DNA of 64,000 nucleotides from Rikenellaceae bacterium (GTDB lineage Bacteria; Bacteroidota; Bacteroidia; Bacteroidales; Rikenellaceae): NCBI GenBank assembly GCA_902362705.1, contig CABIXK010000003.1:117924-181923 (forward strand), read 5' to 3'. Positions 1-8,338 of the stretch are shown piece by piece. The position numbers were made by a program, and so were the translations under genes. The stretch's first letter is position 1; each line of letters begins with the position of its first letter. The notes under the pieces were generated by a model, which had not been told where the DNA came from, ran no database searches, and saw only the letters and a list, made by a program, of their open reading frames with translations.

Positions 1-138
1 GAGGCGCTGCGTCACGACGACAAGTTCGCCTACGCCGCCGTCTGGGAGTACAAGGGCGAGGATACGGCACCCGAGATGACGCAGGAGCCCCTCGAGTACG
101 AGTTCACCCACCGCGCGCAGCGCAACTACAAGGACTAA
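1..138 (+). CDS. frdA: Fumarate reductase/succinate dehydrogenase flavoprotein subunit, 3' end only
   Basis: The first 138 bases are open in frame 1 and end in TAA, giving 45 residues that finish ...THRAQRNYKD. The window edge cuts off the start. Identification rests on this charged C-terminal tail, which resembles the end of the flavoprotein subunit, and on the iron-sulfur subunit 42 bp downstream in the same direction. The flavoprotein would carry covalent FAD and the succinate/fumarate site; none of that part is visible. Confidence 0.75.
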   Translation, partial: EALRHDDKFAYAAVWEYKGEDTAPEMTQEPLEYEFTHRAQRNYKD

Positions 139-180
139 AACTCTTTTTGACGTATCACCTTTAATCAACGATTCGAAACC

Positions 181-924
181 ATGAATTTCACATTGAAGAT
201 ATGGCGTCAGAAAGACGCTAAATCCCAGGGCGCCTTCGAGAGCTACAAGGTCGAGAACATCTCGGCCGACACCTCGTTCCTCGAGATGCTCGACATTCTG
301 AACAACGACCTCGTACACCAGGGCAAGGAGCCCGTGGCCTTCGACCACGACTGCCGCGAGGGTATCTGCGGCATGTGCTCGCTGCACATCGACGGCCGCG
401 CCCACGGCCCGGGCGACGGCGCGACGACCTGCCAGATCTACATGCGCAAGTTCAAGGACGGCGCGACGATCACCATCGAGCCGTGGCGCTCGGCGGCCTT
501 CCCCGTCATCAAGGACCTGGTGGTCAACCGCGGTGCCTACGACCAGATTCTCCAGGCCGGCGGCTTCGTGTCGGTGCGCACCAACTCGGTGCCCGACGGC
601 AACGCCATTCCCATCGCCAAGGCCGACGCCGACGAGTCGATGGACGCCGCCGCATGCGTAGGCTGCGGTGCCTGCGCCGCGACGTGCAAGAACGGCTCGG
701 CGATGCTCTTCGTCGCCGCCCGCGTATCGTCGCTCGCCAAGCTGCCCCAGGGCCGCGTGGAGGGTGCGCGCCGCGCCAAGGCGATGGTCGCCAAGATGGA
801 CGAGCTGGGCTTCGGCAACTGCACCAACACGGGTGCCTGCCAGGCCGAGTGCCCCAAGCAGATCTCCATCGCGCACATCGCCCGTCTGAACCGCGAGTTC
901 CTCGCTGCAAAGCTCGAGGACTAA
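181..924 (+). CDS. frdB: Fumarate reductase/succinate dehydrogenase iron-sulfur subunit
   Basis: This 247-residue protein passes electrons between the flavoprotein and the quinone-binding membrane subunit at the inner membrane, in fumarate respiration or succinate oxidation. The N-terminal plant-ferredoxin-like domain has the [2Fe-2S] cysteines in CREGICGMC plus a later Cys. The C-terminal domain has [11 protein letters not shown] and [11 protein letters not shown] for the [4Fe-4S] and [3Fe-4S] clusters. It follows frdA by 42 bp and is followed by a strong terminator, so it is the last gene of the operon. Sequence alone does not say which direction the enzyme runs; fumarate reduction is the usual role in anaerobic Bacteroidales. 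Confidence 0.93.
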   Translation: MNFTLKIWRQKDAKSQGAFESYKVENISADTSFLEMLDILNNDLVHQGKEPVAFDHDCREGICGMCSLHIDGRAHGPGDGATTCQIYMRKFKDGATITIEPWRSAAFPVIKDLVVNRGAYDQILQAGGFVSVRTNSVPDGNAIPIAKADADESMDAAACVGCGACAATCKNGSAMLFVAARVSSLAKLPQGRVEGARRAKAMVAKMDELGFGNCTNTGACQAECPKQISIAHIARLNREFLAAKLED

Positions 925-949
925 ACGGACCCGACGGACTTCTTCCGAC

Positions 950-979
950 AAGGGCAGGGATTCAATCCCTGCCCTTTTT
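950..979 (+). terminator. Rho-independent terminator of the frd operon
   Basis: A 12-bp stem (AAGGGCAGGGAT with its complement) closes a 3-nt loop and runs straight into five Ts, 25 bp after the frdB stop. The rest of 980-1190 is GC-rich and shows no gene. Confidence 0.9.
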
Positions 980-1179
980 GCTTGGCGGACGATCTGCGCG
1001 ACTGCGTGCAGCGATATGGACAATCCCCCGCCCCTTTGAGAAAGGGCAGGGCCCGCCCATACCCACGCCGCACTGCACCGTGCCTGGACCGCACCCGACC
1101 ACCCGACCGCCCGACCCTGCAACCGCCCCCTCACCTCGCCCGCGCCGCGGCCGCCTTTTTCGCACGGAAAGGCGGAGAA

Positions 1180-1202
1180 TTGTGAATTATGAATTACCTT
1201 TG
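1180..1202 (+). promoter_or_regulatory. Bacteroidota-type promoter of dnaG
   Basis: A perfect -7 box TACCTTTG lies at 1195-1202, five bases before the dnaG ATG at 1208. A TTG near 1180 is closer than the usual 20 bp, so the -33 element is uncertain. Transcription would start at or within a base or two of the start codon, giving a leaderless or nearly leaderless mRNA. Confidence 0.7.
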
Positions 1203-1207
1203 CAGGG

Positions 1208-3187
1208 ATGATCGACAGGGAAACGGTAGACCGCATCTACGCCGCCGCCAACATCGTGGACATTATCGGCGACTTCGTCACGCTCCGGCGCAAGGGCGTG
1301 AACTACACCGCGTGCTGCCCGTTCCACAACGAGAAGACCCCGTCGTTCATCGTCTCCCCGGCCAAGGGGGTCTACAAGTGCTTCGGCTGCGGCAAGGGCG
1401 GCAACGCCGTGACCTTCCTCATGGAGCACGAGAGCATGACCTACCCCGAGGCGCTGAAGGCCGTGGCCAAGCGCTACGGCATCGAGGTAAAGGAGCGCGA
1501 GCTGACGCCCGAGGAGGAGCGGCGCAACGACGACCGCGAGTCGATGTTCGCCCTCAACGGCTGGGCCGCCTCCTACTTCGCCGACTACCTCCACCGCGAG
1601 GGCGAGGGGATGAGCGTCGGGATGAGCTACTTCCGCCAGACGCGCGGCATGACCGACGCCACGATCCGCAAGTTCGGCCTGGGATTCTGCCCCGCCAAGG
1701 GAGACCGCATGTCGCACGACGCCCTGGCGGCGGGCTACAAAAAAGAGTTTCTCCTCTCCACCGGACTATCGATCGAGCGCGAATACGACGGCACCCTACG
1801 AGACCGCTTCTACGACCGCGTGATCTTCCCCGTGCACAACATCTCGGGCCGCGTGGTCGCCTTCGGCGGCCGCACGCTGCGCACCGACAAGCACGTAGCC
1901 AAGTACCAGAACTCGCCCGAGAGCGAGATCTACAGCAAGAAGCGCGAGCTCTACGGCCTCTACTTCGCCAAGAAGGCGATCCAGCAGCACGAATACGCCA
2001 TCCTGGTCGAGGGCTACACCGACGTGATCTCGATGCACCAGGCCGGCGTGGAGAACGTCGTCTCGTCGTCGGGCACGTCGCTGACGACCGACCAGATACG
2101 CCTGCTGGGGCGCTTCACCAAGAACATCACCGTCATCTACGACGGCGACTCGGCGGGCATCCACGCCTCGCTGCGCGGCATCGACATGATCCTCAGGGAG
2201 GGGATGAACGTGCGCGTGGTGCTGCTGCCCGAGCCGGAGGACCCCGACTCGTTCGCCCGCAGCCACACGGCCGCCGAGGTGCAGGAGTACATCCGCGCCA
2301 ACGAGCAGGACTTCCTGGCCTTCAAGGCGCGGCTGCTGCTCCGCGACGCCGAGGGCGACCCCATACGCAAGGCGGCGCTCATCGGCGACATGGTGCAGTC
2401 GATCGCCCAGATCCCCGACCCGATCCAGCGGTCGGTCTACATCAAGGAGTGCGGCCGGATCATGGACATCGACGAGCGCATCCTCATCTCGGAGGTGGCG
2501 CGCAAGCGCCTCGCCTCGACGGGCGACCGCGAGACCGACGAATTCGTGCGCCGGCAGACCGCCCGCCAGATCGCCGAGGCGCCGCCGCAGCCCGCGCGGC
2601 CCGACACGCAGTTCGTCGGGCGCATCGAGGTGGGGAGCAGCGTCGAGGCGCTCGAGCGCGAGATCGTCAAGTACCTGCTCAAGCACGGACACGAGGGCTT
2701 CGAGTTCAAGGAGGGGCGCACGATGGTGGCCTGCAACGTCGCCGAGGTGATCTTCTCGGAGCTCGACGCCGACCGCCTGACCTTCCGCGACCCGCGCTTC
2801 AACAAGATTCTGGAGACCTACCGCGCGCAGTGGCGCCAGCTGGGCGTCGGCACGGAGGTGCCGGCCCACCACTTCCTCAACCACCCCGACCCGGAGGTGT
2901 GCAACCTCTCGGTCGACATCCTCACCTCGGACGACAACTACGTCCCCAGCCAGCTATGGCAGCGCAAGGAGGTGCACGTGGAGAGCACGGCCGAGATGCT
3001 GGCCGTGGGGGTTCCCAAGGCCGTGACGCTCTACCGCTCGAAGATCATCGAGGGGCTCATCAAGGAGTTGCAGGGGCAGCTCGACGGGCTTCCCGAGGAG
3101 GAGCAGACGCCACTGATCCAGCGTCTGGCGGCCCTCAACCAGGCCAAGGTGACCATAGCACACAAATTGCAGCGGCTGATTCTGTGA
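1208..3187 (+). CDS. dnaG: DNA primase DnaG
   Basis: This 659-residue primase makes RNA primers for replication and is loaded through the replicative helicase. The N-terminal CHC2 zinc-binding domain is visible (CCPFHNEKTPSF, then CFGCGKGG). The TOPRIM catalytic core follows, with the acidic LVEGYTDV and VIYDGDSAG motifs at roughly residues 260-310. The C-terminal helical region corresponds to the helicase-binding domain. The ATG at 1208 is chosen because it lies directly after a perfect -7 promoter box and starts the family-typical MIDRETV. An alternative frame open from 1189 is a shadow. Length is normal for the family. Confidence 0.97.
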   Translation: MIDRETVDRIYAAANIVDIIGDFVTLRRKGVNYTACCPFHNEKTPSFIVSPAKGVYKCFGCGKGGNAVTFLMEHESMTYPEALKAVAKRYGIEVKERELTPEEERRNDDRESMFALNGWAASYFADYLHREGEGMSVGMSYFRQTRGMTDATIRKFGLGFCPAKGDRMSHDALAAGYKKEFLLSTGLSIEREYDGTLRDRFYDRVIFPVHNISGRVVAFGGRTLRTDKHVAKYQNSPESEIYSKKRELYGLYFAKKAIQQHEYAILVEGYTDVISMHQAGVENVVSSSGTSLTTDQIRLLGRFTKNITVIYDGDSAGIHASLRGIDMILREGMNVRVVLLPEPEDPDSFARSHTAAEVQEYIRANEQDFLAFKARLLLRDAEGDPIRKAALIGDMVQSIAQIPDPIQRSVYIKECGRIMDIDERILISEVARKRLASTGDRETDEFVRRQTARQIAEAPPQPARPDTQFVGRIEVGSSVEALEREIVKYLLKHGHEGFEFKEGRTMVACNVAEVIFSELDADRLTFRDPRFNKILETYRAQWRQLGVGTEVPAHHFLNHPDPEVCNLSVDILTSDDNYVPSQLWQRKEVHVESTAEMLAVGVPKAVTLYRSKIIEGLIKELQGQLDGLPEEEQTPLIQRLAALNQAKVTIAHKLQRLIL

Positions 3188-3350
3188 GGCGCCGATCGGA
3201 AGGCGGCCGGCAGGAGGAGAAAAAAAGAAGGGGCGGGGTCGTCCGAGACGCCAGGGGCGCCTGCGGGCAGCAAACGGAATGAAACAGAAAGATGAGTGAA
3301 ACACTTTCCCCGCCCCGTGTTTTACAAGAGCAATTAGCGTACCGCAAACT

Positions 3351-3812
3351 ATGACTGAACAGAAAAAGATCCATATCCGCAACAAGCGCGCGACCTTCGA
3401 CTACGAGATCCTCGAGGAGTGGGTGGCGGGCGTGGTGCTCGTCGGCACGGAGATCAAGTCGATCCGCGCGGGCAAGGCCTCGATGACCGACACCTACTGC
3501 TACTTCGACCGCGGGGAGCTGTGGATCCGCGGGGTCAACATCGCCGAGTATGCGTGGGGCACGTGCAACAACCACACGCCGCGCCGCGACCGCAAGCTGC
3601 TGCTCACCGGACGCGAGCTGGACAAGCTCCAGCGCGCCTCGCAGGACCGCGGGCTCACGATCGTGGGCCTGCGCCTGTTCCTCAACGAGCGGGGGCTGGC
3701 CAAGATCGCCATAGGCCTGGCCCGCGGCCGCAAGGCCTACGACAAGCGCGAGCACCTGAAGGAGAGCGACGCCAAGCGCGAGATGGACAAGGCGATGAAG
3801 CGCTACAAATGA
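3351..3812 (+). CDS. smpB: SsrA-binding protein SmpB
   Basis: This 153-residue protein binds tmRNA and delivers it to stalled ribosomes for trans-translation. Family hallmarks are visible: the N-terminal [12 protein letters not shown] region, the [14 protein letters not shown] motif, the NIAEY segment, and a basic C-terminal tail ending RKAYDKRE...MKRYK that enters the mRNA channel. The tmRNA gene is not in this window. The stop overlaps the start of the next gene (ATGA), so the two are likely co-translated. The 163 bp upstream show no clear TAnnTTTG box. Confidence 0.96.
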   Translation: MTEQKKIHIRNKRATFDYEILEEWVAGVVLVGTEIKSIRAGKASMTDTYCYFDRGELWIRGVNIAEYAWGTCNNHTPRRDRKLLLTGRELDKLQRASQDRGLTIVGLRLFLNERGLAKIAIGLARGRKAYDKREHLKESDAKREMDKAMKRYK

Positions 3813-4594
3813 TCCGGGCCCTCTTTTTCGACGTCGACGGCACACTGGTGAGCTTCCGCACCCACCGCGTGCCCGACTCCGCGCGCGAGGCACTGCTGCG
3901 CGCCCATGCGCGGGGCGTGCGCCTCTTCGTCGCCACGGGGCGCACGGCGAGCAACCTCACGCCGCTGGCCGGGCTTCCATTCGACGGCGTGGTGGCGCTC
4001 AACGGCGCCAGCTGCCACACGGCCGACGGGGCACTGATCGCCTGCCGTCCGATCCCGCCCGAGGCTTTCGAGCGCGTGATGGCCCTCTCCGAGGAGCTGG
4101 GCTTCGAGGTGATGCTCGAGCTCGACGAGGGCGAGTTCGTCGCGCGCACGAGCCCCGCGATCGAGGAGCTCTTCCGGCTGGTCGACCTGCCCGCGCCGCG
4201 CGTGGCGGACCTGCGCGAGCGCTTCTCGCACGGCGACTGCTGCCAGCTGTGCCTCTTCCTGGACGCCGAAACCGAGCGGCGCGTGATGGAGCAGGTACCC
4301 GAGCTGATCGCGGCGCGCTGGCACCCCGCTTTCGCCGACTTCAACCCCCGGGGCGTGGACAAGGCGACGGGCATGCGCACCTTCATGGAGCGCTTCGGCC
4401 TCGCGCCCGACGAGGTGATGGCCTTCGGCGACGGGGGCAACGACACGGCGATGCTGCGCGCGGCGGGCATCGGCGTGGCGATGGGCAACGCCTGCGCCGA
4501 GGCGCGCGAGGCGGCCGACCACACGACGTCGTCGGTCGACGACGACGGCATCCTCCGGGCGCTCGTGCGCTTCGGAGTGATCGACGAGTATTGA
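3809..4594 (+). CDS. HAD-superfamily Cof-type phosphatase
   Basis: This is a 261-residue HAD hydrolase of the Cof/YbiV kind (class IIB cap). Motif I is FFDVDGTL with the nucleophile Asp8 and acid/base Asp10. Motif II is the Thr in FVATGR. Motif III/IV is the late lysine (GVDKATGM) and [10 protein letters not shown]. Such enzymes dephosphorylate sugar phosphates, FMN or similar metabolites in the cytoplasm; the substrate cannot be read from sequence. The start codon overlaps the smpB stop by 4 bp, and tsaB follows 13 bp later, so it sits inside an operon. Confidence 0.9.
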   Translation: MIRALFFDVDGTLVSFRTHRVPDSAREALLRAHARGVRLFVATGRTASNLTPLAGLPFDGVVALNGASCHTADGALIACRPIPPEAFERVMALSEELGFEVMLELDEGEFVARTSPAIEELFRLVDLPAPRVADLRERFSHGDCCQLCLFLDAETERRVMEQVPELIAARWHPAFADFNPRGVDKATGMRTFMERFGLAPDEVMAFGDGGNDTAMLRAAGIGVAMGNACAEAREAADHTTSSVDDDGILRALVRFGVIDEY

Positions 4595-4607
4595 AAAACA
4601 CAACGAT

Positions 4608-5318
4608 ATGTCACTGATTCTCTGCATCGAAACCGGCACCGACATCTGCTCGGTGGGCATCGCCCGCGACGGCGAGCTGCTGTCGCTGCGCGAAAGCGAC
4701 GAGGGGCGCGACCACGCCCGCAAGGTGGCCGTCTTCGTCGACGAGCTGCTGCGCGAAACGGACATCGCGCCCGAGCGGCTCGACGCCGTGGCCGTGGGCA
4801 AGGGCCCCGGCTCCTACACCGGGCTGCGCATCGGCACCTCGTTCGCCAAAGGGCTCTGCTACGGGCTGGACAAGCCGCTGGTGGCCGTCGGGTCGCTCGA
4901 CGCGCTCGCCGAGGTGGCCCGCGAGGACTACCGTGCCGGGATCCTCGACGTCGACGACTGGGACCGCGCGCTGCTCTGCCCCATGGTCGACGCCCGCCGC
5001 ATGGAGGTCTACGCCCAGCTCTTCGACACCGAGGGCCGGCCGCAGGGCGACGTGGCGGCCGTGGTCGTCGACAGCGAGAGCTTCGGCGACGAGCGCCGCT
5101 CGGGTCGTCCCTTCGTCATCTTCGGCAGCGGCGCCCGCAAGTGCGCCGAGGTGCTGCCCGGAGCGACGTTCGTGGAGGTGACCCCCTCGGCGCGCGGCCT
5201 GGCCCGCCTGGCCGAGGAGGCGCTCCGGGCCGGGCGCACCGAGGACGTGGCCTACTTCGAGCCCTTCTATCTGAAAGATTTCGTGGTCACGACGTCGAAA
5301 AAGAAGCTCTTCGGATGA
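4608..5318 (+). CDS. tsaB: tRNA threonylcarbamoyladenosine biosynthesis protein TsaB
   Basis: This 236-residue ASKHA-fold protein is the scaffold partner of TsaD in making t6A37 on ANN-decoding tRNAs. The family start (LILCIETGTDICSVGIARDG) and the GKGPGSYTGLRIG motif near residue 65 are clear. The C-terminal half is more variable, as in the family. Its stop overlaps the next start (ATGA). TsaD and TsaE are not in this window. Confidence 0.93.
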   Translation: MSLILCIETGTDICSVGIARDGELLSLRESDEGRDHARKVAVFVDELLRETDIAPERLDAVAVGKGPGSYTGLRIGTSFAKGLCYGLDKPLVAVGSLDALAEVAREDYRAGILDVDDWDRALLCPMVDARRMEVYAQLFDTEGRPQGDVAAVVVDSESFGDERRSGRPFVIFGSGARKCAEVLPGATFVEVTPSARGLARLAEEALRAGRTEDVAYFEPFYLKDFVVTTSKKKLFG

Positions 5319-5887
5319 CCCGCCGCGAGCTCGTCGAGCTGCTCGCCGGGCCCTTCTGCGAGGAGTACGCCCGCCGCACGGCCGCGCGCATCGGCGCCTC
5401 CGAGGCCGACATCGCACTGCTCTACGACACGGTCGCGACACCCGACGTCTCGCTGCCCGCCCGCGTGCGCCACGCCGTGGCGTTCCGCGGTGCCTACGTC
5501 GTCGAGACGCTCTACTTCGCCTCCCCCGAGCGCTTCGCCCCCTTCGCCGAGCGCTTCTGCCGTCGCGACTTCGCCGCGACGACCGATCCCAGCGCCCGCC
5601 GCCACCTGGCCAAGATCATGGCCCACCTGCTCGGCAGCTACTACCCCGGCACCGAGGCGCTGGAGACGATCGCCGAGAGTGCCGCGGCATGGGCCGTCGA
5701 CCCCGCGGCGCGGCCGGCCGTGAAAATATGGGCGATGGAGGTGGTCAAGAAGTGCCGCACGCGCATCGGCTGGGTCGACGAGGCGTGGGACGATCTGCTG
5801 GCGACCGTCGTGCGCGACGCGCCACCCTCGATCGCCAACCGGCTGCGCAACAGCTGGAGCGGCCGCAACCGCGGCGTCAAGCCCTGA
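5315..5887 (+). CDS. Uncharacterised all-helical (HEAT-like) protein
   Basis: This 190-residue, strongly alpha-helical, Arg/Ala-rich protein has no signal peptide or membrane segment. Helix pairs resembling HEAT repeats run through it, for example around RRHLAKIMAHLLGSYYPG and AVKIWAMEVVKKC. Its start overlaps the tsaB stop by 4 bp. I recall similar proteins in other Bacteroidales being labelled adenylosuccinate lyase, but no lyase signature is visible and I do not endorse that name. The 3' end overlaps the convergent GtrA-like gene by 11 bp. Confidence 0.7.
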   Translation: MTRRELVELLAGPFCEEYARRTAARIGASEADIALLYDTVATPDVSLPARVRHAVAFRGAYVVETLYFASPERFAPFAERFCRRDFAATTDPSARRHLAKIMAHLLGSYYPGTEALETIAESAAAWAVDPAARPAVKIWAMEVVKKCRTRIGWVDEAWDDLLATVVRDAPPSIANRLRNSWSGRNRGVKP

Positions 5888-6356
5888 ACGTGAAATACTT
5901 GGCAGCAAGAAAGCTGTAGACCGTGGTCACCCCCATGGCGAGCATCTGCGACGGGGTGGCCCAGAATCCGCACCCGTCGACGAACGCCTTCAGACACACG
6001 TAATTGACCCCCACCGAACCTGCGACCGAGAGGCCGTAGCGCAGCAGCTGCACGCCCGACGGCAGGGCCGAGGCGCTGAAAGCGACGCGGCGGTTGAGCC
6101 AGAAGCCCAGGAGGAAGGTGGCGGGAAAGCAGAGGAGCATCGCTGCCACATGGGCCGAGACGACCAGCGGCCCGACATCGACCGGCCGCTGCTCCAGCAG
6201 CAGGTGGTAGATGAGGTAGTAGAGCACCCACCCCACCACGATATTGGCCCCGCCGCAGGCAGCATAGCGGAACACCTGCCGCGGCACGACGGCCGCTACG
6301 GGCCGCACGTAGAAGAGGTCGATCGTGCGGGTGATCCCCTCGGCGAGGCGGCGCAT
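5877..6356 (-). CDS. GtrA-family membrane protein
   Basis: This 159-residue protein has four predicted membrane helices: FRYAACGGANIVVGWVLYY, a segment around AHVAAMLLCFPATFLL, one around LLRYGLSVAGSVGVNYV, and a final one near MLAMGVTTVYSFLAAKYF. The Asn-Arg after helix two and the C-terminal AAKYFTFR are typical of GtrA/DPMS proteins, which are thought to flip polyprenyl-linked sugars. Its ATG overlaps the stop of the upstream HU-SPOR gene (TGATG). The substrate is unknown. Confidence 0.85.
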   Translation of the reverse strand: MRRLAEGITRTIDLFYVRPVAAVVPRQVFRYAACGGANIVVGWVLYYLIYHLLLEQRPVDVGPLVVSAHVAAMLLCFPATFLLGFWLNRRVAFSASALPSGVQLLRYGLSVAGSVGVNYVCLKAFVDGCGFWATPSQMLAMGVTTVYSFLAAKYFTFRA

Positions 6357-7423
6357 CAACGGGCGGTATAGGTCCACATGCCGGGGAAACGGTCGGCATG
6401 CGCGCGGATGAACTGCGTGCAGGGGTCGGCCTCGGCATCGTCGAAGGGCGAGACGAGGAACTTCTCGCCGAAGCGGTAGACGACCGGGCGGAGCGACGGC
6501 TCGCTCTGCTGCGCCTGGGCGACGGCCCGGCGGGCATTGGCCTCCGAGCTGAAGACGCCCAGCACCGCATAGCGGCGCCCCGACACGAAGGTCCGCACCC
6601 CGTCGGGGATCGCGGCGCGCGAGGCGTCGGCGGCCGAATCGGCAGCGGCGGGAGCGGTCGGTGCGGCCGGAGCCGAAGCGCCCGCAGCATCGGCACTGCC
6701 GGCCGGCGGAACGTCCTCCGCACCCGGCTGCACGGCGGAACCGGCCGAACCAGCCGAACCGGCCGAACCAGCGGCAGCGGCGCCGCCAGCCATCGGGTCG
6801 GCCGCAGGATCGACGGCAGCACCGACCGCCGGATCGACAACGGAATCGGCAACCGACGAATCGGCGCCCGAAGTCCCGGCCTCCGCCTGCGGCGCGACCG
6901 CCGAGGCGACGACCCTGCCGCGCAGCGACTCCTCGCCCATGGTTTTCCACCAGTAGCCCACGAACACGGCCACGAAGAGAATGGCGGCGATGCCCAGCCA
7001 CAGCACGAAGTCGAAGCGGCGGCGCGGCGCGGCCAGCTGCACGGGAGCATGACCCTGGGGGTTGAGCTGGGCGTCGAATGCGGGATCGAGGACGAAGCTC
7101 TTGTGGCGCAGCTCGCCCACCCCCTCGATCGTGAGGCGGTGGTCGCCGCTCACGCGTGCGCGCCACGTATCGTAGATCTCCTGCGCCTTCGCGGCGTCGA
7201 CCCGGGCCGCCAGCGCGATCCGCTCGACGAGCGACACGCCCCCTTCTGCCGAGGCGAAGACCACCGTGCGGCAGGGAGGCACCACACGCCGGCGCGAGAG
7301 ACGCTGCGCCGCACGACGCTCCACGCGGAGCGTCCCCACGCCGGGCAGCGTCACCTCGCCCGCACCCGCGAGCAGGTTCCCCACCAGGCGGTTGACCGCA
7401 TCGACCATTCGACTGTTGCTCAT
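6356..7423 (-). CDS. HU-like (CCDC81-type) DNA-binding domain protein with TM helix and C-terminal SPOR domain
   Basis: This 355-residue protein has three parts. Residues 1-110 look like two HU/CCDC81-type domains (SNSRMVDAVNRLVGNLL, then ERIALAARVDAAKAQEIYD). A membrane helix follows near 135-155 (FVLWLGIAAILFVAVFVGYW). After an Ala/Gly/Ser/Pro-rich linker, a C-terminal SPOR-like domain (RYAVLGVFSSEANARRAVAQ) would bind denuded peptidoglycan. It could link DNA or a cytoplasmic partner to the cell wall at division; this is inference. The start at 7423 (MSNSRM) is preferred to an upstream in-frame ATG at 7450, which lies inside lgt. The linker includes short near-repeats encoding Gly-Ser-Ala. 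Confidence 0.85.
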   Translation of the reverse strand: MSNSRMVDAVNRLVGNLLAGAGEVTLPGVGTLRVERRAAQRLSRRRVVPPCRTVVFASAEGGVSLVERIALAARVDAAKAQEIYDTWRARVSGDHRLTIEGVGELRHKSFVLDPAFDAQLNPQGHAPVQLAAPRRRFDFVLWLGIAAILFVAVFVGYWWKTMGEESLRGRVVASAVAPQAEAGTSGADSSVADSVVDPAVGAAVDPAADPMAGGAAAAGSAGSAGSAGSAVQPGAEDVPPAGSADAAGASAPAAPTAPAAADSAADASRAAIPDGVRTFVSGRRYAVLGVFSSEANARRAVAQAQQSEPSLRPVVYRFGEKFLVSPFDDAEADPCTQFIRAHADRFPGMWTYTAR

Positions 7424-7427
7424 ATCG

Positions 7428-8243
7428 TTAGTTTTTAGCTGTGCGGGCACGCAGGATCATCCACACGCCCAGCACGATGAAGGGAATGCTCAACCACTGG
7501 CCCATGTCGAGCGCCCAGCCCACCTCGAAAGCCTCCTGCTCGGTCTTGATGAACTCGATGAAGAAGCGGGTGAGGAACGTGCCGATCAAGCCCACTCCGA
7601 AGAGCATCCCCGGACGCCGACGCGCAAGATCCTTGCCGTAATAGAGCCAGCAGAGCACGGCGAAAGAGGCCAGGTAGCACAATGCCTCGTAGATCTGCGT
7701 GGGGTGGACGGCCGCCGGGGCGAACTCGTGGACCCACTTGGCCGAGCGCACGAACTCGAAGCCCCAAGGCAGGTCGGTCGGCGTGCCGAAGACCTCCGAA
7801 TTGAAGAGGTTGCCCAGGCGCACCAGCGCACCGCCGATCCCCACGGGGATCATGATGCGGTCGAGCGACCAGATGTAGGGCAGGCGGTTCTTGCGCGAGA
7901 AGAGCCACAGGCCGATGAGCAGCCCGATGGCTGCGCCGTGGCTCGCCAGGCCGCCGTCGCGGATGCCCGTGAGGATGGTCCACGGCTCGCGCAGGTACTC
8001 CGCGGGGTCGTAGAAGAGGCAGTGTCCCAGCCGGGCGCCGATGAAGGTGGCCAGCGTACCGTAGAGAAAGATCGAATCGGAGATCTTGGGCGAGAGCCCT
8101 TCGCGGCGGCAGAAATCGTCGAAGAACTTCATGCCGATGAGAATCGCCAGGGCCCACATCACCCCGTAATAGCGGATGTCGAGCGACCCGAGCTCGACGA
8201 GCACAGGGTCGAAATTCCAGACGACGGACAAGAGATCGGTCAT
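7428..8243 (-). CDS. lgt: Prolipoprotein diacylglyceryl transferase
   Basis: This 271-residue inner-membrane enzyme moves diacylglycerol from phosphatidylglycerol to the lipobox cysteine of pre-lipoproteins. Conserved segments include YYGVMWALAILIG, the GGLASHGAAIGLLIG loop with the catalytic His, and the Lgt signature region GGALVRLGNLFNSEVFG. Seven or so hydrophobic helices are visible. It lies 4 bp upstream of the HU-SPOR gene, in an apparent lgt-HU/SPOR-gtrA operon. Confidence 0.97.
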   Translation of the reverse strand: MTDLLSVVWNFDPVLVELGSLDIRYYGVMWALAILIGMKFFDDFCRREGLSPKISDSIFLYGTLATFIGARLGHCLFYDPAEYLREPWTILTGIRDGGLASHGAAIGLLIGLWLFSRKNRLPYIWSLDRIMIPVGIGGALVRLGNLFNSEVFGTPTDLPWGFEFVRSAKWVHEFAPAAVHPTQIYEALCYLASFAVLCWLYYGKDLARRRPGMLFGVGLIGTFLTRFFIEFIKTEQEAFEVGWALDMGQWLSIPFIVLGVWMILRARTAKN

Positions 8244-8293
8244 TGGTTGCTTTGCGTTTTAACGGTTGCGGGGCGCGCACCCTCGGCGATGCG

Positions 8294-8315
8294 CGAAGGC
8301 CCAAGAGGGGCTTCG
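8294..8315 (-). terminator. Possible terminator after the histidine kinase gene
   Basis: A 9-bp stem (CGAAGGCCC against GGGGCTTCG, one mismatch) with a 4-nt loop lies 24 bp past the histidine-kinase stop. No T-tract follows, so this is weak. Confidence 0.35.
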
Positions 8316-8338
8316 TGACGCGCCGGATGCGCACGCGC

